From Longispora albida DSM 44784 (lineage in GTDB: Bacteria > Actinomycetota > Actinomycetes > Mycobacteriales > Micromonosporaceae): 35,009 nucleotides of DNA. The stretch's first letter is position 1. Every line of letters starts with the position of its first letter. Made by a program: the position numbers and the translations under genes. Of the stretch, positions 1-8,329 are shown one piece after another. The notes beneath the pieces are model-generated. The model had not been told where the DNA came from and did not search any database. It worked only from the letters and a program-made list of their open reading frames with translations. The stretch lies in contig NZ_KB903837.1 of assembly GCF_000379825.1 (NCBI RefSeq), positions 343,194-378,202 of the forward strand. The letters are read 5' to 3'.

Positions 1-20
1 CCGGCCACTCCGGGCGCGTT

Positions 21-578
21 CTAGCGGTCCTGTTTGAGGATGATGTCGGCGGCGCGGAGCCGGAATTCCGCGCGGGGCCGGCCGCCGGGGTGGGTGGCGG
101 CGAGGAAGTGATGGCCGATGGCCAGGCAGAAGGCCAGCAGCGCGCGGGCCTCGATCTCGTCGGGGTCGTCGCAGAAGGTGCTGATCATCTCTCGGGCCAG
201 GGCCATCCGCTTGTTGTCGACCCGGCGCAGGCGTCTGGCCACCCCCTTGTCGCGGCGAGCCCAGTCGCGGACGGCGAGGTCGATCGGCAGCAGCTCCTCG
301 GACAGGGTGAGCTGGCCGGCGCGCCGGACCATGTCCTTCGGATCGCCACCCTCGCTCCTGACCTGGTTGATCACCTCGTCGGCTGCCCGCCGTTCCCAGC
401 GGTCCAGCATCTCCTCGAGCAGCTGCTCTCGGTCCGCGAAGTAGCCGTAGAACCCGCCCTTGGTCACGCCGAGCGCCTTGGCGAGCGCCTCGACCCGCAC
501 GGCCTGTGGCCCGCCGGCGGCAAGCGCGGCCAGGCCCTGGTCGATCCACCGCTCGCGCGGGGTACGGGGTACGCCCAT
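21..578 (-). CDS. TetR/AcrR family transcriptional regulator
   Basis: A 185-residue protein with the TetR layout: an N-terminal three-helix DNA-binding domain (about residues 10-58), with the HTH core reading ALAKALGVTKGGFYGYFADR, then a helical ligand-binding domain. It most likely represses the divergent membrane protein gene that starts at 647, and itself, through the inverted repeat at 580-626. The ATG at 578 abuts one operator arm and no Shine-Dalgarno lies upstream, so the mRNA may be leaderless or the operator may overlap the initiation region. The ligand cannot be deduced from the sequence. Confidence 0.9.
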   Translation of the reverse strand: MGVPRTPRERWIDQGLAALAAGGPQAVRVEALAKALGVTKGGFYGYFADREQLLEEMLDRWERRAADEVINQVRSEGGDPKDMVRRAGQLTLSEELLPIDLAVRDWARRDKGVARRLRRVDNKRMALAREMISTFCDDPDEIEARALLAFCLAIGHHFLAATHPGGRPRAEFRLRAADIILKQDR

Positions 579-579
579 A

Positions 580-626
580 TACGTAACCGTACATCAGGGG
601 GTAGGGTCCTCTTGTACGGATGCGTA
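580..626. promoter_or_regulatory. Inverted-repeat operator in TetR/membrane-protein intergenic region
   Basis: TACGTAACCGTACA at 580-593 and TGTACGGATGCGTA at 613-626 are reverse complements at 12 of 14 positions, separated by 19 bases. They fill the 68-bp gap between the divergent starts at 578 and 647. This is seen directly. That it binds the adjacent TetR protein is inferred from the usual architecture of divergent TetR pairs. Confidence 0.65.
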
Positions 627-646
627 TAAGAGATGGGAGGAACGAC

Positions 647-1054
647 ATGAACAGGATGGCCATGTGGGCAGGTGGCTTCATGGTGTTCGTCGGCGCCGGT
701 CACACCCTGATCGCCCTCGTACTGGTGCGCGGCCACATCGGCGGCTGGCTGAGCGGCGGCCTGTGGGGCTCGAACGGCCACCTGAGCAACCCGAGTACCG
801 AGGTCGGGGCCTACTGGGTCTCGCTCTCCAGCTTCGGCCCAGTCATGGCGGTGCTCGGGTGCTGGGTGCTGGCGGTGGCCAGGAAGGGGCAGACGCCGCC
901 GTCGTTCGTAGGGTGGGCGGTCGCGATCATGTCAGTGCTGGACCTGGCCATGACCGGACTGTCACCCGCCATCCTCAACGTCGCCGGCGGCATCATGCTC
1001 GCCATCGCCGCCCGCCGCGATGCGCCCCGCCGCCCGGCTGAAACCGCCAGGTGA
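647..1054 (+). CDS. Small four-helix membrane protein (DUF6463-like)
   Basis: A 135-residue hydrophobic protein with about four transmembrane segments. The first (about residues 5-27) contains GAGHTLIALVLV, and the C-terminus is basic. Start 647 is chosen because GGGAGG lies at the right distance upstream; the in-frame ATG at 620 has none and would fall inside the operator. It resembles small actinobacterial membrane proteins of the DUF6463 type, often found beside TetR regulators. Function unknown. The divergent TetR gene and shared operator suggest induction by a small molecule. The family assignment is from memory of the pattern, not from a search. Confidence 0.75.
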   Translation: MNRMAMWAGGFMVFVGAGHTLIALVLVRGHIGGWLSGGLWGSNGHLSNPSTEVGAYWVSLSSFGPVMAVLGCWVLAVARKGQTPPSFVGWAVAIMSVLDLAMTGLSPAILNVAGGIMLAIAARRDAPRRPAETAR

Positions 1055-1425
1055 ACGACTGCGGCACACTCCAGTGGCCACGGCCACGGCACTCGCTGAG
1101 TGCGCACCACCCAACCTGGTCAGCGCTCCCTGTCGGAGCATCGCGGCAGCCTTCCGTGCCCGTTCCGAGCCTCTGGGCGGTGTCCATGCCATAGCCCGGA
1201 GCGCTGCGAGAATGGTGATCAGGGTGCTGGGAACTCGAGGGCTGCCGTCATCGCGAAGCCGGCCACGGCTGTCAGGATCAGCTTCCCCCGCCCCAGCATG
1301 CGTCTCATGGTACGAAGCCGCGCCGGTTCGTGCTGTCCTCAATGGTGCTGCCGTGATCGGGCGGGCACCTGGCCCCGGAGGTACAAAATCAAGGGTTAAG
1401 CCGCGCGACAGCATGTGGCGGCCGA
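1055..1425. other. 371-bp stretch without a convincing gene
   Basis: Open frames exist on both strands, but they have low-complexity Arg/Pro/Ser composition and no ribosome site. The only protein-like signal is a 29-codon minus-strand frame at 1308-1219. It starts MRRMLGRGKLILTAVAGFAM and looks like a signal peptide that runs into a stop. It may be the stump of a lost secreted-protein gene. No terminator or repeat was recognised. Confidence 0.5.
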
Positions 1426-3366
1426 TCAGATGTCGAGGAAGATCCGGGCGAGTTCGGTGCGGTTGACGACGCCGAGTTTCGGGAACGCCCGGTACAGGTG
1501 GTGGCTGACGGTCTTGGGGCTGAGGAAGAGCTGGGCTGCGATCTCCCGGTTGGTGGCTCCGGCGGCCGCGAGCTGGACGACCTGGAGTTCCTGCGGGGTG
1601 AGCAGGCCGGCGGGGCTGGCCGGGCCGGTGCGCTCGATGGGCTCGCCCGCCGCGCGGAGTTCGGCGCGTGCCCGGCCGGCCCATGCCCGGGCCTCGATGC
1701 GCTCGAAGGCTGCCAGGGCTTCGCGGAGGACCCGGCGGGCGTCGCGCTTGCGGCGGTGCCTGCGCAGCCATTCGCCGTACACGAGCTGGGTGCGGGCCTG
1801 TTCGAAGGGCTGGCTGGCGTCCGCGTGGTGGGCGAGTGCCGCGGTGTAGTGCTCCTCGGCCTCGTCGTCGGCCGCGAGCAGCGCGCGGCAGCGGCGGACA
1901 ACCGCGAGTGCGGTCGGCTGGGCATGCTGCGCTGTGGCCTCGGTGAACCGGGTGAAGGCCGCCACGGCCCTGCCCGGGTCTCCGGCCCGGCTGGCGGCCT
2001 CGGCGAGGTCGGGGGCGGTGTGCGTGGCTGCCAGTTCGCCGTGCTGGGCGGCCAGTTCGGTGAGCCGGTCCAGCGCCAGCGGGTACCGGCCCTGGCCGAT
2101 GTCCAGCAGGCACAGCGCCCAGGCGGCCAGGGCTGCGTCGGCTCCGGTGGGCTGTTCGGTGAGGGTGGCCGCCGCCAGTTCGTGGCAGCCGGTCTCGTCG
2201 CCGATCATCGCTGCGGCCCAGGCTCCGGTACCGCGGAGCTTGCCCGTCACGTGCCGCACGTCCGTCGCCTCGGCCAGCCGGAGCGCCTCGCGGACGGCCG
2301 TGTGGGCCGCGCGGGGCCTGGCGGCGGCCATCAGGCCCTGGGCGCTGAGGAGCAGAGCCTCGGGGAGCAGCCCGGCGCAGCCGTCACGCCGGCAGGCCGC
2401 GACCAGGTCGGCTGCGTTGCTGGCCGCTTCGGTGTAGTCGTAGAGCAGGTTCACGAGGTACGCGACGTCGAGCTGCTCGGCCAGCCCGATCGGGTGCAGC
2501 CGGAGGGCGGCCTGAATGTCCTGGTAGGAGGGCAGGGGATCGGCGGGGGCCTGGCCGGTCAGGTACCCGCCGATCCGCTCGGCCAGCGCCAGCAGCCGCC
2601 GGAGTGGATGCTCGCCGGGCAGCGCGGACGCAGCGATCAGCTCCATGACACGGGGCACCGGCGTGGCGGCCGCGTAGCCGATGCGCACTGCCCGGATCAG
2701 GTACTGGGCCGCCTGCTCCGGCAGCGCGACCGTGGCGGCCTCGATCAGCAGGTCACCGGCCGCCTGCGGGTGCCCGCGCTCGAAGCTGAGCCGCGCCCGG
2801 GCCGCCAGTGTCGCCGGGTCACCTGCTTCGCCGGGCAGCTCGGGTATCCGGTCGTCGGCCATTCGCGGCGCGCGCGTACCAGCCTCCGGAATGCCGGGCG
2901 CGGCGAACGTGCCGTCGGCGAAGAAGACCAGCACCACACCCTCGGCGTGCAGCCGGCGGGCCGCGAACAGCAGAGCCGAAGCCGACAGCGGGTCGAGCCA
3001 TTGGGCGTCCTGCACGACGCACAACAGCGGCTGACCAGCCGCCAGGTCCGACAGCAGCGACAACAGCCCGAGTCCGATCAGGAACCGCTCGTCGGGCGAG
3101 CCGGCCGGCCTGGCCTGGCCGAGCGCCCCGCGCAGCGCGCCGGCCTGCGGCTCGGGGAGCGCGGCGATCGCGGGCAGGTGGGTGTGCAGGAGCATGTGCA
3201 GGCCCGCGTACGGCAGGTCGGACTCCTCGGCGACCGCCGTCATCCGCAGCACCAGGGTTCCGGGCGGTGCCTGCCAGCCGGCTGCCGGTCCGCGTACCAC
3301 CACGGCGCTGCTCACGCCCTGTGCGGCCTGCTCGATCAGCGCGGAGATCGTGGTCGTGTCGGTCAC
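1426..3366 (-). CDS. Large LuxR-family regulator lacking a P-loop
   Basis: About 646 residues. The C-terminal 60 form a LuxR/GerE HTH (LTPQELQVVQLAAAGATNRE through SPKTVSHHLYRAFPKLGVVN). The middle is a helical TPR-like region. The N-terminus matches the ATPase part of LAL regulators, including DLPYAGLHMLLH and a Walker-B-like LLCVVQDAQWLD. Where family members carry GxxGxGKS, this protein reads VVVRGPAAGWQAPPGT: the P-loop and following helix are gone, so ATP binding is doubtful. The GTG at 3366 is chosen because an inverted repeat occupies 3377-3423; an ATG at 3414 is the alternative. It is divergent from the ABC exporter at 3496, its likely target. Confidence 0.85.
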   Translation of the reverse strand: MTDTTTISALIEQAAQGVSSAVVVRGPAAGWQAPPGTLVLRMTAVAEESDLPYAGLHMLLHTHLPAIAALPEPQAGALRGALGQARPAGSPDERFLIGLGLLSLLSDLAAGQPLLCVVQDAQWLDPLSASALLFAARRLHAEGVVLVFFADGTFAAPGIPEAGTRAPRMADDRIPELPGEAGDPATLAARARLSFERGHPQAAGDLLIEAATVALPEQAAQYLIRAVRIGYAAATPVPRVMELIAASALPGEHPLRRLLALAERIGGYLTGQAPADPLPSYQDIQAALRLHPIGLAEQLDVAYLVNLLYDYTEAASNAADLVAACRRDGCAGLLPEALLLSAQGLMAAARPRAAHTAVREALRLAEATDVRHVTGKLRGTGAWAAAMIGDETGCHELAAATLTEQPTGADAALAAWALCLLDIGQGRYPLALDRLTELAAQHGELAATHTAPDLAEAASRAGDPGRAVAAFTRFTEATAQHAQPTALAVVRRCRALLAADDEAEEHYTAALAHHADASQPFEQARTQLVYGEWLRRHRRKRDARRVLREALAAFERIEARAWAGRARAELRAAGEPIERTGPASPAGLLTPQELQVVQLAAAGATNREIAAQLFLSPKTVSHHLYRAFPKLGVVNRTELARIFLDI

Positions 3367-3376
3367 GCCGGACAAC

Positions 3377-3423
3377 GTATCGGACGCGCTCCCCGCCAAG
3401 ATCACCAGGAACATGTCCGATAC
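3377..3423. promoter_or_regulatory. 9-bp inverted repeat between LuxR regulator and ABC exporter
   Basis: GTATCGGAC at 3377-3385 and GTCCGATAC at 3415-3423 are perfect reverse complements separated by 29 bases. They lie between the divergent regulator and transporter starts. This is a candidate operator. Its position argues that the regulator begins at 3366 rather than farther upstream. Confidence 0.45.
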
Positions 3424-3495
3424 CCCGGGGTACCGGCTCAGCCATAGCGTCTGGTGTGTAGCGGGAACCACTCACTCCAGCAGGAGATGGCAATC

Positions 3496-4245
3496 ATGGA
3501 AACGGTCATCGGGATCACCGGTCTGACCAAGAAGTTCGGCCGGACCCGGGCACTGGACGGGCTCGACCTCACTGTCCGGGCCGGCGAGGTGCACGGGCTG
3601 CTCGGCCCGAACGGCGCGGGCAAGTCCACCACCATCCGTACCCTGCTCGGCCTGATCCGGGCCGACGGCGGGCAGGTCAGCCTGTTCGGCGGCGACCCGT
3701 GGCGCGACGGCCCGGCGCTGCACAGGCGGATCGCGTACGTGCCGGGCGATGTGGCTCTCTGGCCGAATCTCACCGGCGGCGAGGCCCTCGACCTGCTGGC
3801 CAGGCTGCGCGGCGGCGACGACCCGCGGCGCCGCTCCGAACTGCTCGGCCTGTTCGAACTGGACCCGAGGAAGAAGGCCCGGGCCTACTCGAAGGGCAAC
3901 CGGCAGAAGGTCGCACTGGTCTCGGCGTTCGCCTCGCGGGCCGACCTGCTGATCCTCGACGAGCCGACCTCCGGGCTGGACCCCGTGATGGAGGCCATCT
4001 TCCAGCGGTGTGTCGCCGCCGAACGCGACAACGGCCGGACCGTCCTGCTGTCCAGCCACATTCTCGCCGAGGTCGAGGCGTTGTGTGACCGGGTGAGCAT
4101 CGTACGGGCCGGGCGGACCGCCGAGTCCGGAACGCTCGCGGCCCTGCGCTCCACCGCAGGTGCCGGCGCCACGATCGAAGAACTCTTCCTCCGCCACTAC
4201 ACGACGGCCCACCAGGCCGTGACCGGAGAGGCTGACGCGCGATGA
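3496..4245 (+). CDS. ABC transporter ATP-binding protein
   Basis: A 249-residue ABC ATPase energising export through the permease encoded next. Walker A is GPNGAGKST (residues 37-45). The signature loop is atypical, SKGNRQK instead of LSGGQ, as in DrrA/CcmA-like drug exporters. Walker B is [13 protein letters not shown], followed by the switch histidine in SSHIL. The ATG at 3496 is chosen for its ideal spacing from GGAG at 3483-3486; an ATG at 3487 is in frame but too close. The stop overlaps the permease start as ATGA at 4242-4245, so the two are translationally coupled. The divergent LuxR-type gene probably regulates the pair. Confidence 0.93.
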   Translation: METVIGITGLTKKFGRTRALDGLDLTVRAGEVHGLLGPNGAGKSTTIRTLLGLIRADGGQVSLFGGDPWRDGPALHRRIAYVPGDVALWPNLTGGEALDLLARLRGGDDPRRRSELLGLFELDPRKKARAYSKGNRQKVALVSAFASRADLLILDEPTSGLDPVMEAIFQRCVAAERDNGRTVLLSSHILAEVEALCDRVSIVRAGRTAESGTLAALRSTAGAGATIEELFLRHYTTAHQAVTGEADAR

Positions 4246-5807
4246 CCGGCACCGGGCTTCTCATCCGGCTGATCGTCCGCCGGGAACGCTGGATCCTTCC
4301 ACTGTGGACCGCACTGCTGGTGCTGATGACTGCCGGCCAGGCCAAGCGGTACGCCAGCACATTCCCCGACCCTGGTTCCCTGGCGGCGTTCGCCGCGCAG
4401 ATGGCCGACAACCGGGCACTGCTCGCCTTCGCCGGCCGCATCTACGAACCCTCGGCCGGCGGGCTGGTCGCCTGGCGGATCGGCGACACCATCTACACGC
4501 TGATCGGCCTGATGGCCATCCTGACCGTCGTCCGGCACACCAGGGCCGAAGAGGACAGTGGCCGCGCCGACCTGGTCGGGGCCGGCATCGTCGGACGGTA
4601 CGCGCCGCTGGCAGCCTCGCTGACCGTCTCCACAGCGGCCAGCATCGTCACTGGCCTGCTCACGGCGCTCGGCACGATGAGCATCGGAGCGGGCGGCGCG
4701 TTCGCCTTCGGGCTCGGCATCGCCGTGGCCGGTACCTTCTTCGGCGCCGTGGCCGCCGTCGCCGCCCAGCTCACCAGTGACGCCCGCAGCGCCATCGGGC
4801 TGGCCAGCGCGGTCCTCGGGCTCGGGTACCTGCTCCGCTTCGGCGCGGACGCCAGCGGCGCCGAATGGCTCAAGTGGCTGTCCCCGCAGGGCTGGAGTCA
4901 CCTGATCCGGCCGTTCGCGGACACGAACCCGGCCCCCGCCCTGCTCGGCCTGGTACTGGCCGCCGCCTGCTGCGCGCTGGCCGGATGGCTGCGCGGTCGC
5001 CGCGACCTCGGCCTCGGCCTGATCCCGCAACGGCTCGGGCCGGCGGCCAACCCGGCACTGACCGGCCCCTTCGCCCTGGCGTGGCGCCAGCAGCGCGGCC
5101 TGCTCGGCGGCTGGACGGCGGCGTTCGCCATCGCGGGCCTGTTCTTCGGCGCGCTGGCCACCTCGATCCCCGGCATGACGTCCGGCGGGCCCGCCGCACA
5201 GGAGTTCTTCCGCCGGTTCGCCGAGGGCGACAACGCCTCGATGACCGACGCGTACCTCTGGCTGACCGCGCTGAGTCTCGGCTACGTCGCGGCGCTCTAC
5301 CCGATGCTCGCCGTGCTGCGGCTCCGCGCCGAGGAGAGCAACGGGCTGACCGAGCTGCTGCTCGCCACTCCGATGACCCGGGTCCGCATGGCCGGAGCAC
5401 AGTTCGCGGTCGCCGCGGCCGGCACGGTGGTCGTACTGCTGGCCGCCGGTGTGACGATGGGCGCGGCGGCCGGGGACATGTGGCGGGTCCTCGGCGCGGT
5501 CCTGCTCCAGGCTCCGGCGGTGCTGCTGATCGGGTCGGTGTCGGCGCTCGCGTTCGGGCTGCTGCCGAGGGCCGCGGCCGGGATCTCCTGGGCGGTGTTC
5601 TTCTTCGTGAACCTCTTCGGCGAGGTACTCGGCCCGATCATGAAGATCGACTACTGGATCGCCAACCTCGTGGTGCCCTTCCACCACCTGCCCAAGGTCC
5701 TCTCCGGCGGGCAGTGGGCAGCGGGCCCGGTCCTGGCGATGACCACGATCACCCTGGCCATCGGCTGCGCGGCCCTGGCGGCCTACCGCCGCCGCGACGT
5801 GGTCTGA
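4242..5807 (+). CDS. ABC-2 type permease (antibiotic-exporter type)
   Basis: A 521-residue integral membrane protein with about 12 hydrophobic segments, roughly twice the size of a single ABC-2 half. It resembles the large actinobacterial permeases annotated as polyketide-antibiotic exporters. The opening [14 protein letters not shown] and the cytoplasmic motif [20 protein letters not shown] are typical of that group, and a second copy of the acidic motif ([20 protein letters not shown]) begins the second half, consistent with internal duplication. It overlaps the ATPase gene by four bases. A strong hairpin terminator follows. The substrate is not deducible; export of a hydrophobic compound or self-protection is the likely role. 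Confidence 0.9.
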   Translation: MTGTGLLIRLIVRRERWILPLWTALLVLMTAGQAKRYASTFPDPGSLAAFAAQMADNRALLAFAGRIYEPSAGGLVAWRIGDTIYTLIGLMAILTVVRHTRAEEDSGRADLVGAGIVGRYAPLAASLTVSTAASIVTGLLTALGTMSIGAGGAFAFGLGIAVAGTFFGAVAAVAAQLTSDARSAIGLASAVLGLGYLLRFGADASGAEWLKWLSPQGWSHLIRPFADTNPAPALLGLVLAAACCALAGWLRGRRDLGLGLIPQRLGPAANPALTGPFALAWRQQRGLLGGWTAAFAIAGLFFGALATSIPGMTSGGPAAQEFFRRFAEGDNASMTDAYLWLTALSLGYVAALYPMLAVLRLRAEESNGLTELLLATPMTRVRMAGAQFAVAAAGTVVVLLAAGVTMGAAAGDMWRVLGAVLLQAPAVLLIGSVSALAFGLLPRAAAGISWAVFFFVNLFGEVLGPIMKIDYWIANLVVPFHHLPKVLSGGQWAAGPVLAMTTITLAIGCAALAAYRRRDVV

Positions 5808-5845
5808 CGCGAGAGACCCGGCCCGGCCATCGACCAAGCCAGACC

Positions 5846-5890
5846 AGCGCCCGGACGAGGACCCCAGCCAGAGGTCCTCGTCCGGGCGCT
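5846..5890 (+). terminator. Perfect 18-bp hairpin terminator after ABC exporter
   Basis: AGCGCCCGGACGAGGACC at 5846-5863 is followed by a 9-base loop and its exact complement at 5873-5890. It sits 38 bases after the permease stop. There is only a short T tail, as is common in high-GC actinomycete terminators. Confidence 0.8.
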
Positions 5891-6021
5891 TCGCGGCGGA
5901 CGGGATCCCGCGTCCGGGGAAATGGAATAGCGACCGTCACTGCGCCTGCGTGCTTCAGGAGCTGGCGAGATCCGGCGGGGTACGGTTCCTGGGCGCTCGA
6001 CGGCTGGCTTAAGGAGTACAC

Positions 6022-7317
6022 GTGAACACCGCCGACGGTAATACGGTTCTGGTCAACGCCGTGAGTTCCGCGCTCGACGAGTCCGGGGCCGATCCCGCGC
6101 TGATCCTGCGGGTTCTCGAAGAGGAGGCGTGGCGGAGTTTCACCACCCCCGACGGGGAAGAGGTGAGCCATGACCGCTTCGACTCGTTCGTCACCGCCGC
6201 GCGGCCCGAGGGGCTGGGAGTGGGGATCCCGGATCTCGTCCGGTTCGCCGCCGGAGACCCCGAGACGCTGGGGCTGATGGCTGCCGCGCTGGGAGTTCAC
6301 CCCGCTGACCTGGTACCCGCCGGCTCCGAGCCCGCCTTCCCGCAGCCCGCTGCGGCCGCCGCTGATCCGGTCGACGAGGACGCCCGCCACTTCGGCCGGT
6401 ACATGCGAGCCGGAGGCTGGCTGTTCGGGCTCCTGGTGGCCAGGAACGTGCGCCCAGGATCGGAGGGTTCCGAGCGGGACGCCAAGGTGTCCATCGCCGA
6501 CTTCGCCCTCAGGGCCGGTTGCTCGAAGGACCGGGTCAGCCGGTACTACCACGCCTGGGAACGCGCCGCGGACGCCGGCGTCGTCCCCGCCTTCGGCGAC
6601 CTGACGCCGGGAATCGACATCGAGCTTCCCGAGCCGGAGCTGTGGTCGGAGTACTTCACCTCCTACGAGCGGGGCAGCGAACGCCGGGAGAACATCGCCG
6701 AGCAGGCGACGGCCGACGGGACGAGTTACGGGGACGCCGTACGGGCCGCCGAGCACCCCAGCGCCCTGCGGACCGCGATCCTCGCCGACTTCAAGACCGC
6801 CGAGGCCGCCCGGCAGGCGCTGGTGGACAGGCTGGACAAGGACGAGGCTCTGCAGGTACTCCTCGCACGCGACATCGCCGCGATGCCGGAGATGAGGAAG
6901 GCGGTGGCCGAGGAGGCCAAGCGCACCGACCAGGCGGAGTACGTCCGCAAGGTCGCCGAGTCGGGTAAGGCCCGCATCCCCTCCGGCGAGATCGCGCTGC
7001 CCGCCGCCGCAGTCCAGCACATCGCCGAGCAGCTCCCGGCCGAGGTCAGCTCGGAGGACGTCGCCGTCGCGTACGAGACGGTCCAGGCTCTCATCGCCGA
7101 GGCTGTGGAGGCAGACCCCGAGGTGCAGCTCCAGGAACGCCGGCACAAGTTCCGGAAGGCGATCGTGTCCTCGGCCAAGCAGATCGAGTCGATCGACCAG
7201 GACGGCGTGGCCGACCTCGCCGACGACGAGCTCCGGGAGACCATCATCGCCCTGCAGGAAAGGATCAATGCCCTGGCCAGCCAGCTGGCGCACACCGGCC
7301 GCCTGCAGGCAGCCTGA
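6022..7317 (+). CDS. HTH-containing protein of unknown function
   Basis: 431 residues, not assigned to a family. The GTG start at 6022 is well supported by AAGGAG at 6011-6016. An acidic N-terminal helical region (1-120) includes TTPDGEEVSHDRFDSF and ends in an Ala/Pro linker. Residues 155-186 (SIADFALRAGCSKDRVSRYY and onward) look like a helix-turn-helix. The C-terminal half is charged and helical, with possible coiled coil near 380-425. The overall look recalls ParB-like or plasmid/element-associated DNA-binding proteins of actinomycetes, but I see no ParB box. It stands alone, with a terminator upstream and the acetyltransferase gene 47 bases downstream. Confidence 0.8.
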   Translation: MNTADGNTVLVNAVSSALDESGADPALILRVLEEEAWRSFTTPDGEEVSHDRFDSFVTAARPEGLGVGIPDLVRFAAGDPETLGLMAAALGVHPADLVPAGSEPAFPQPAAAAADPVDEDARHFGRYMRAGGWLFGLLVARNVRPGSEGSERDAKVSIADFALRAGCSKDRVSRYYHAWERAADAGVVPAFGDLTPGIDIELPEPELWSEYFTSYERGSERRENIAEQATADGTSYGDAVRAAEHPSALRTAILADFKTAEAARQALVDRLDKDEALQVLLARDIAAMPEMRKAVAEEAKRTDQAEYVRKVAESGKARIPSGEIALPAAAVQHIAEQLPAEVSSEDVAVAYETVQALIAEAVEADPEVQLQERRHKFRKAIVSSAKQIESIDQDGVADLADDELRETIIALQERINALASQLAHTGRLQAA

Positions 7318-7351
7318 GGGCGGCGGGCACGCGGGCGGCGCGGGAAGTCCC

Positions 7352-7357
7352 TAGACT
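7352..7357 (+). promoter_or_regulatory. -10 element for a probably leaderless acetyltransferase mRNA
   Basis: TAGACT matches the actinobacterial TAnnnT -10 pattern and lies 7 bases before the ATG at 7365. No Shine-Dalgarno precedes that ATG. The spacing predicts transcription starting at or next to the start codon. Confidence 0.4.
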
Positions 7358-7364
7358 CGCCGGA

Positions 7365-8312
7365 ATGATCTCTCCGACAGCACGCGAGCTGGCCGAGTAC
7401 TTTCTCGCGGCCCAGCACCCCCGCACCCTGCCGTGGGCGGCGGAGGACACCAGGCTCGACCTCCTCACGGAGCAGCGCGAGGTCGACGTGCTCCTGGCCG
7501 CTGACCTGTCGATCGCCGCGACCCGTGCCGGGCATTTCGCGCCCGGCCAGCCGCCAGAGGCCCTGCTCAACCAGTGGGCCGCCGTGGAGGGCGACGACAG
7601 CCCGGACGGCCTGCACGCCATGCTGAGCATGCGGTACGAGGGGCTCGACCCCAGCAAGCCGTTCGTCGACGCCACGGTGCTGAGCAGGCCGTTCACGGCA
7701 GCCGACCTGCCGGCGCTGGCGGAGGCGGCTGTGCGGGCCTACGGCGCTCTCCAGCCCCGGTACCTGCGGCTGTGGAGCGCCGAGCCCGCCGGCCACTTCG
7801 CCGGCACCGGCCCGGACAAGCGCTTCCTCGCCGCGCCGGTCGCGGACCTCCGGGCGGGCGGGCCGATGCCCGCCGAGCTCGGGATCGCCAGGGCGACCTC
7901 GGTGGAGCACTACGCCGAGGCCAGCGCCGCCTACGCCGCCCTGGCCGCCCAGCACCCGGACCATCCCGGGCAGGCCACCATCCAGGACCTTGAGGATCTG
8001 GAGGAGAACCTCGCCGAGGGCCACCTGTTCGACGTCACGGCCGGCGGCCAGTGGGCCGGGTACCTGGCGGTGAGCACCGAGGGGGAGAGCCTCGGACTGC
8101 CGGCCTACGTCGTCCAGGAACTCATGCTGGCGACCCGGTTCCGGGGGCGCGGCTACGGGCAGCACCTGACCACGCTGCTCGCCAGGGCGCTGCCGGAGCC
8201 GGAACGGGTCCTCCTCGGCACCATCCACGCCAGCAACCGGGGAGCGCGGCACGCCGCCGAGCGGTCGGGCCGGGTGGACGTGGGCGGCTGGGTGCAGGTC
8301 CCGCTCCGCTAG
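7365..8312 (+). CDS. GNAT family N-acetyltransferase with an extra N-terminal domain
   Basis: 315 residues. The C-terminal half (about 170-315) is a GNAT fold: strand QELMLATRFRGRGYGQHLTT carries the acetyl-CoA pyrophosphate-binding R-x-x-G-x-G at 258-265, followed by the typical SN motif region (ASNRGARHAAERSGRV). Residues 1-165 are an unrecognised, mostly helical domain, possibly a second degenerate GNAT fold. It would transfer an acetyl group to an unknown amine. There is no Shine-Dalgarno; a -10 box sits 7 bases upstream, so translation is probably leaderless. It is convergent with the oxidoreductase gene. Confidence 0.85.
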   Translation: MISPTARELAEYFLAAQHPRTLPWAAEDTRLDLLTEQREVDVLLAADLSIAATRAGHFAPGQPPEALLNQWAAVEGDDSPDGLHAMLSMRYEGLDPSKPFVDATVLSRPFTAADLPALAEAAVRAYGALQPRYLRLWSAEPAGHFAGTGPDKRFLAAPVADLRAGGPMPAELGIARATSVEHYAEASAAYAALAAQHPDHPGQATIQDLEDLEENLAEGHLFDVTAGGQWAGYLAVSTEGESLGLPAYVVQELMLATRFRGRGYGQHLTTLLARALPEPERVLLGTIHASNRGARHAAERSGRVDVGGWVQVPLR

Positions 8313-8329
8313 CCGTCTCCGCCTGCCCG

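Noticed and set aside
1498-3447. Long plus-strand open frame opposite the LuxR-type gene
   Set aside because: Gly/Arg/Gln-rich, no ribosome site, mirrors the third-position GC bias of the real minus-strand gene.
4197-5837. Minus-strand open frame of about 546 codons opposite the ABC permease
   Set aside because: Low-complexity composition (Arg, Gln, Gly, Asp) with no motif. The plus strand encodes an obvious membrane protein coupled to its ATPase.
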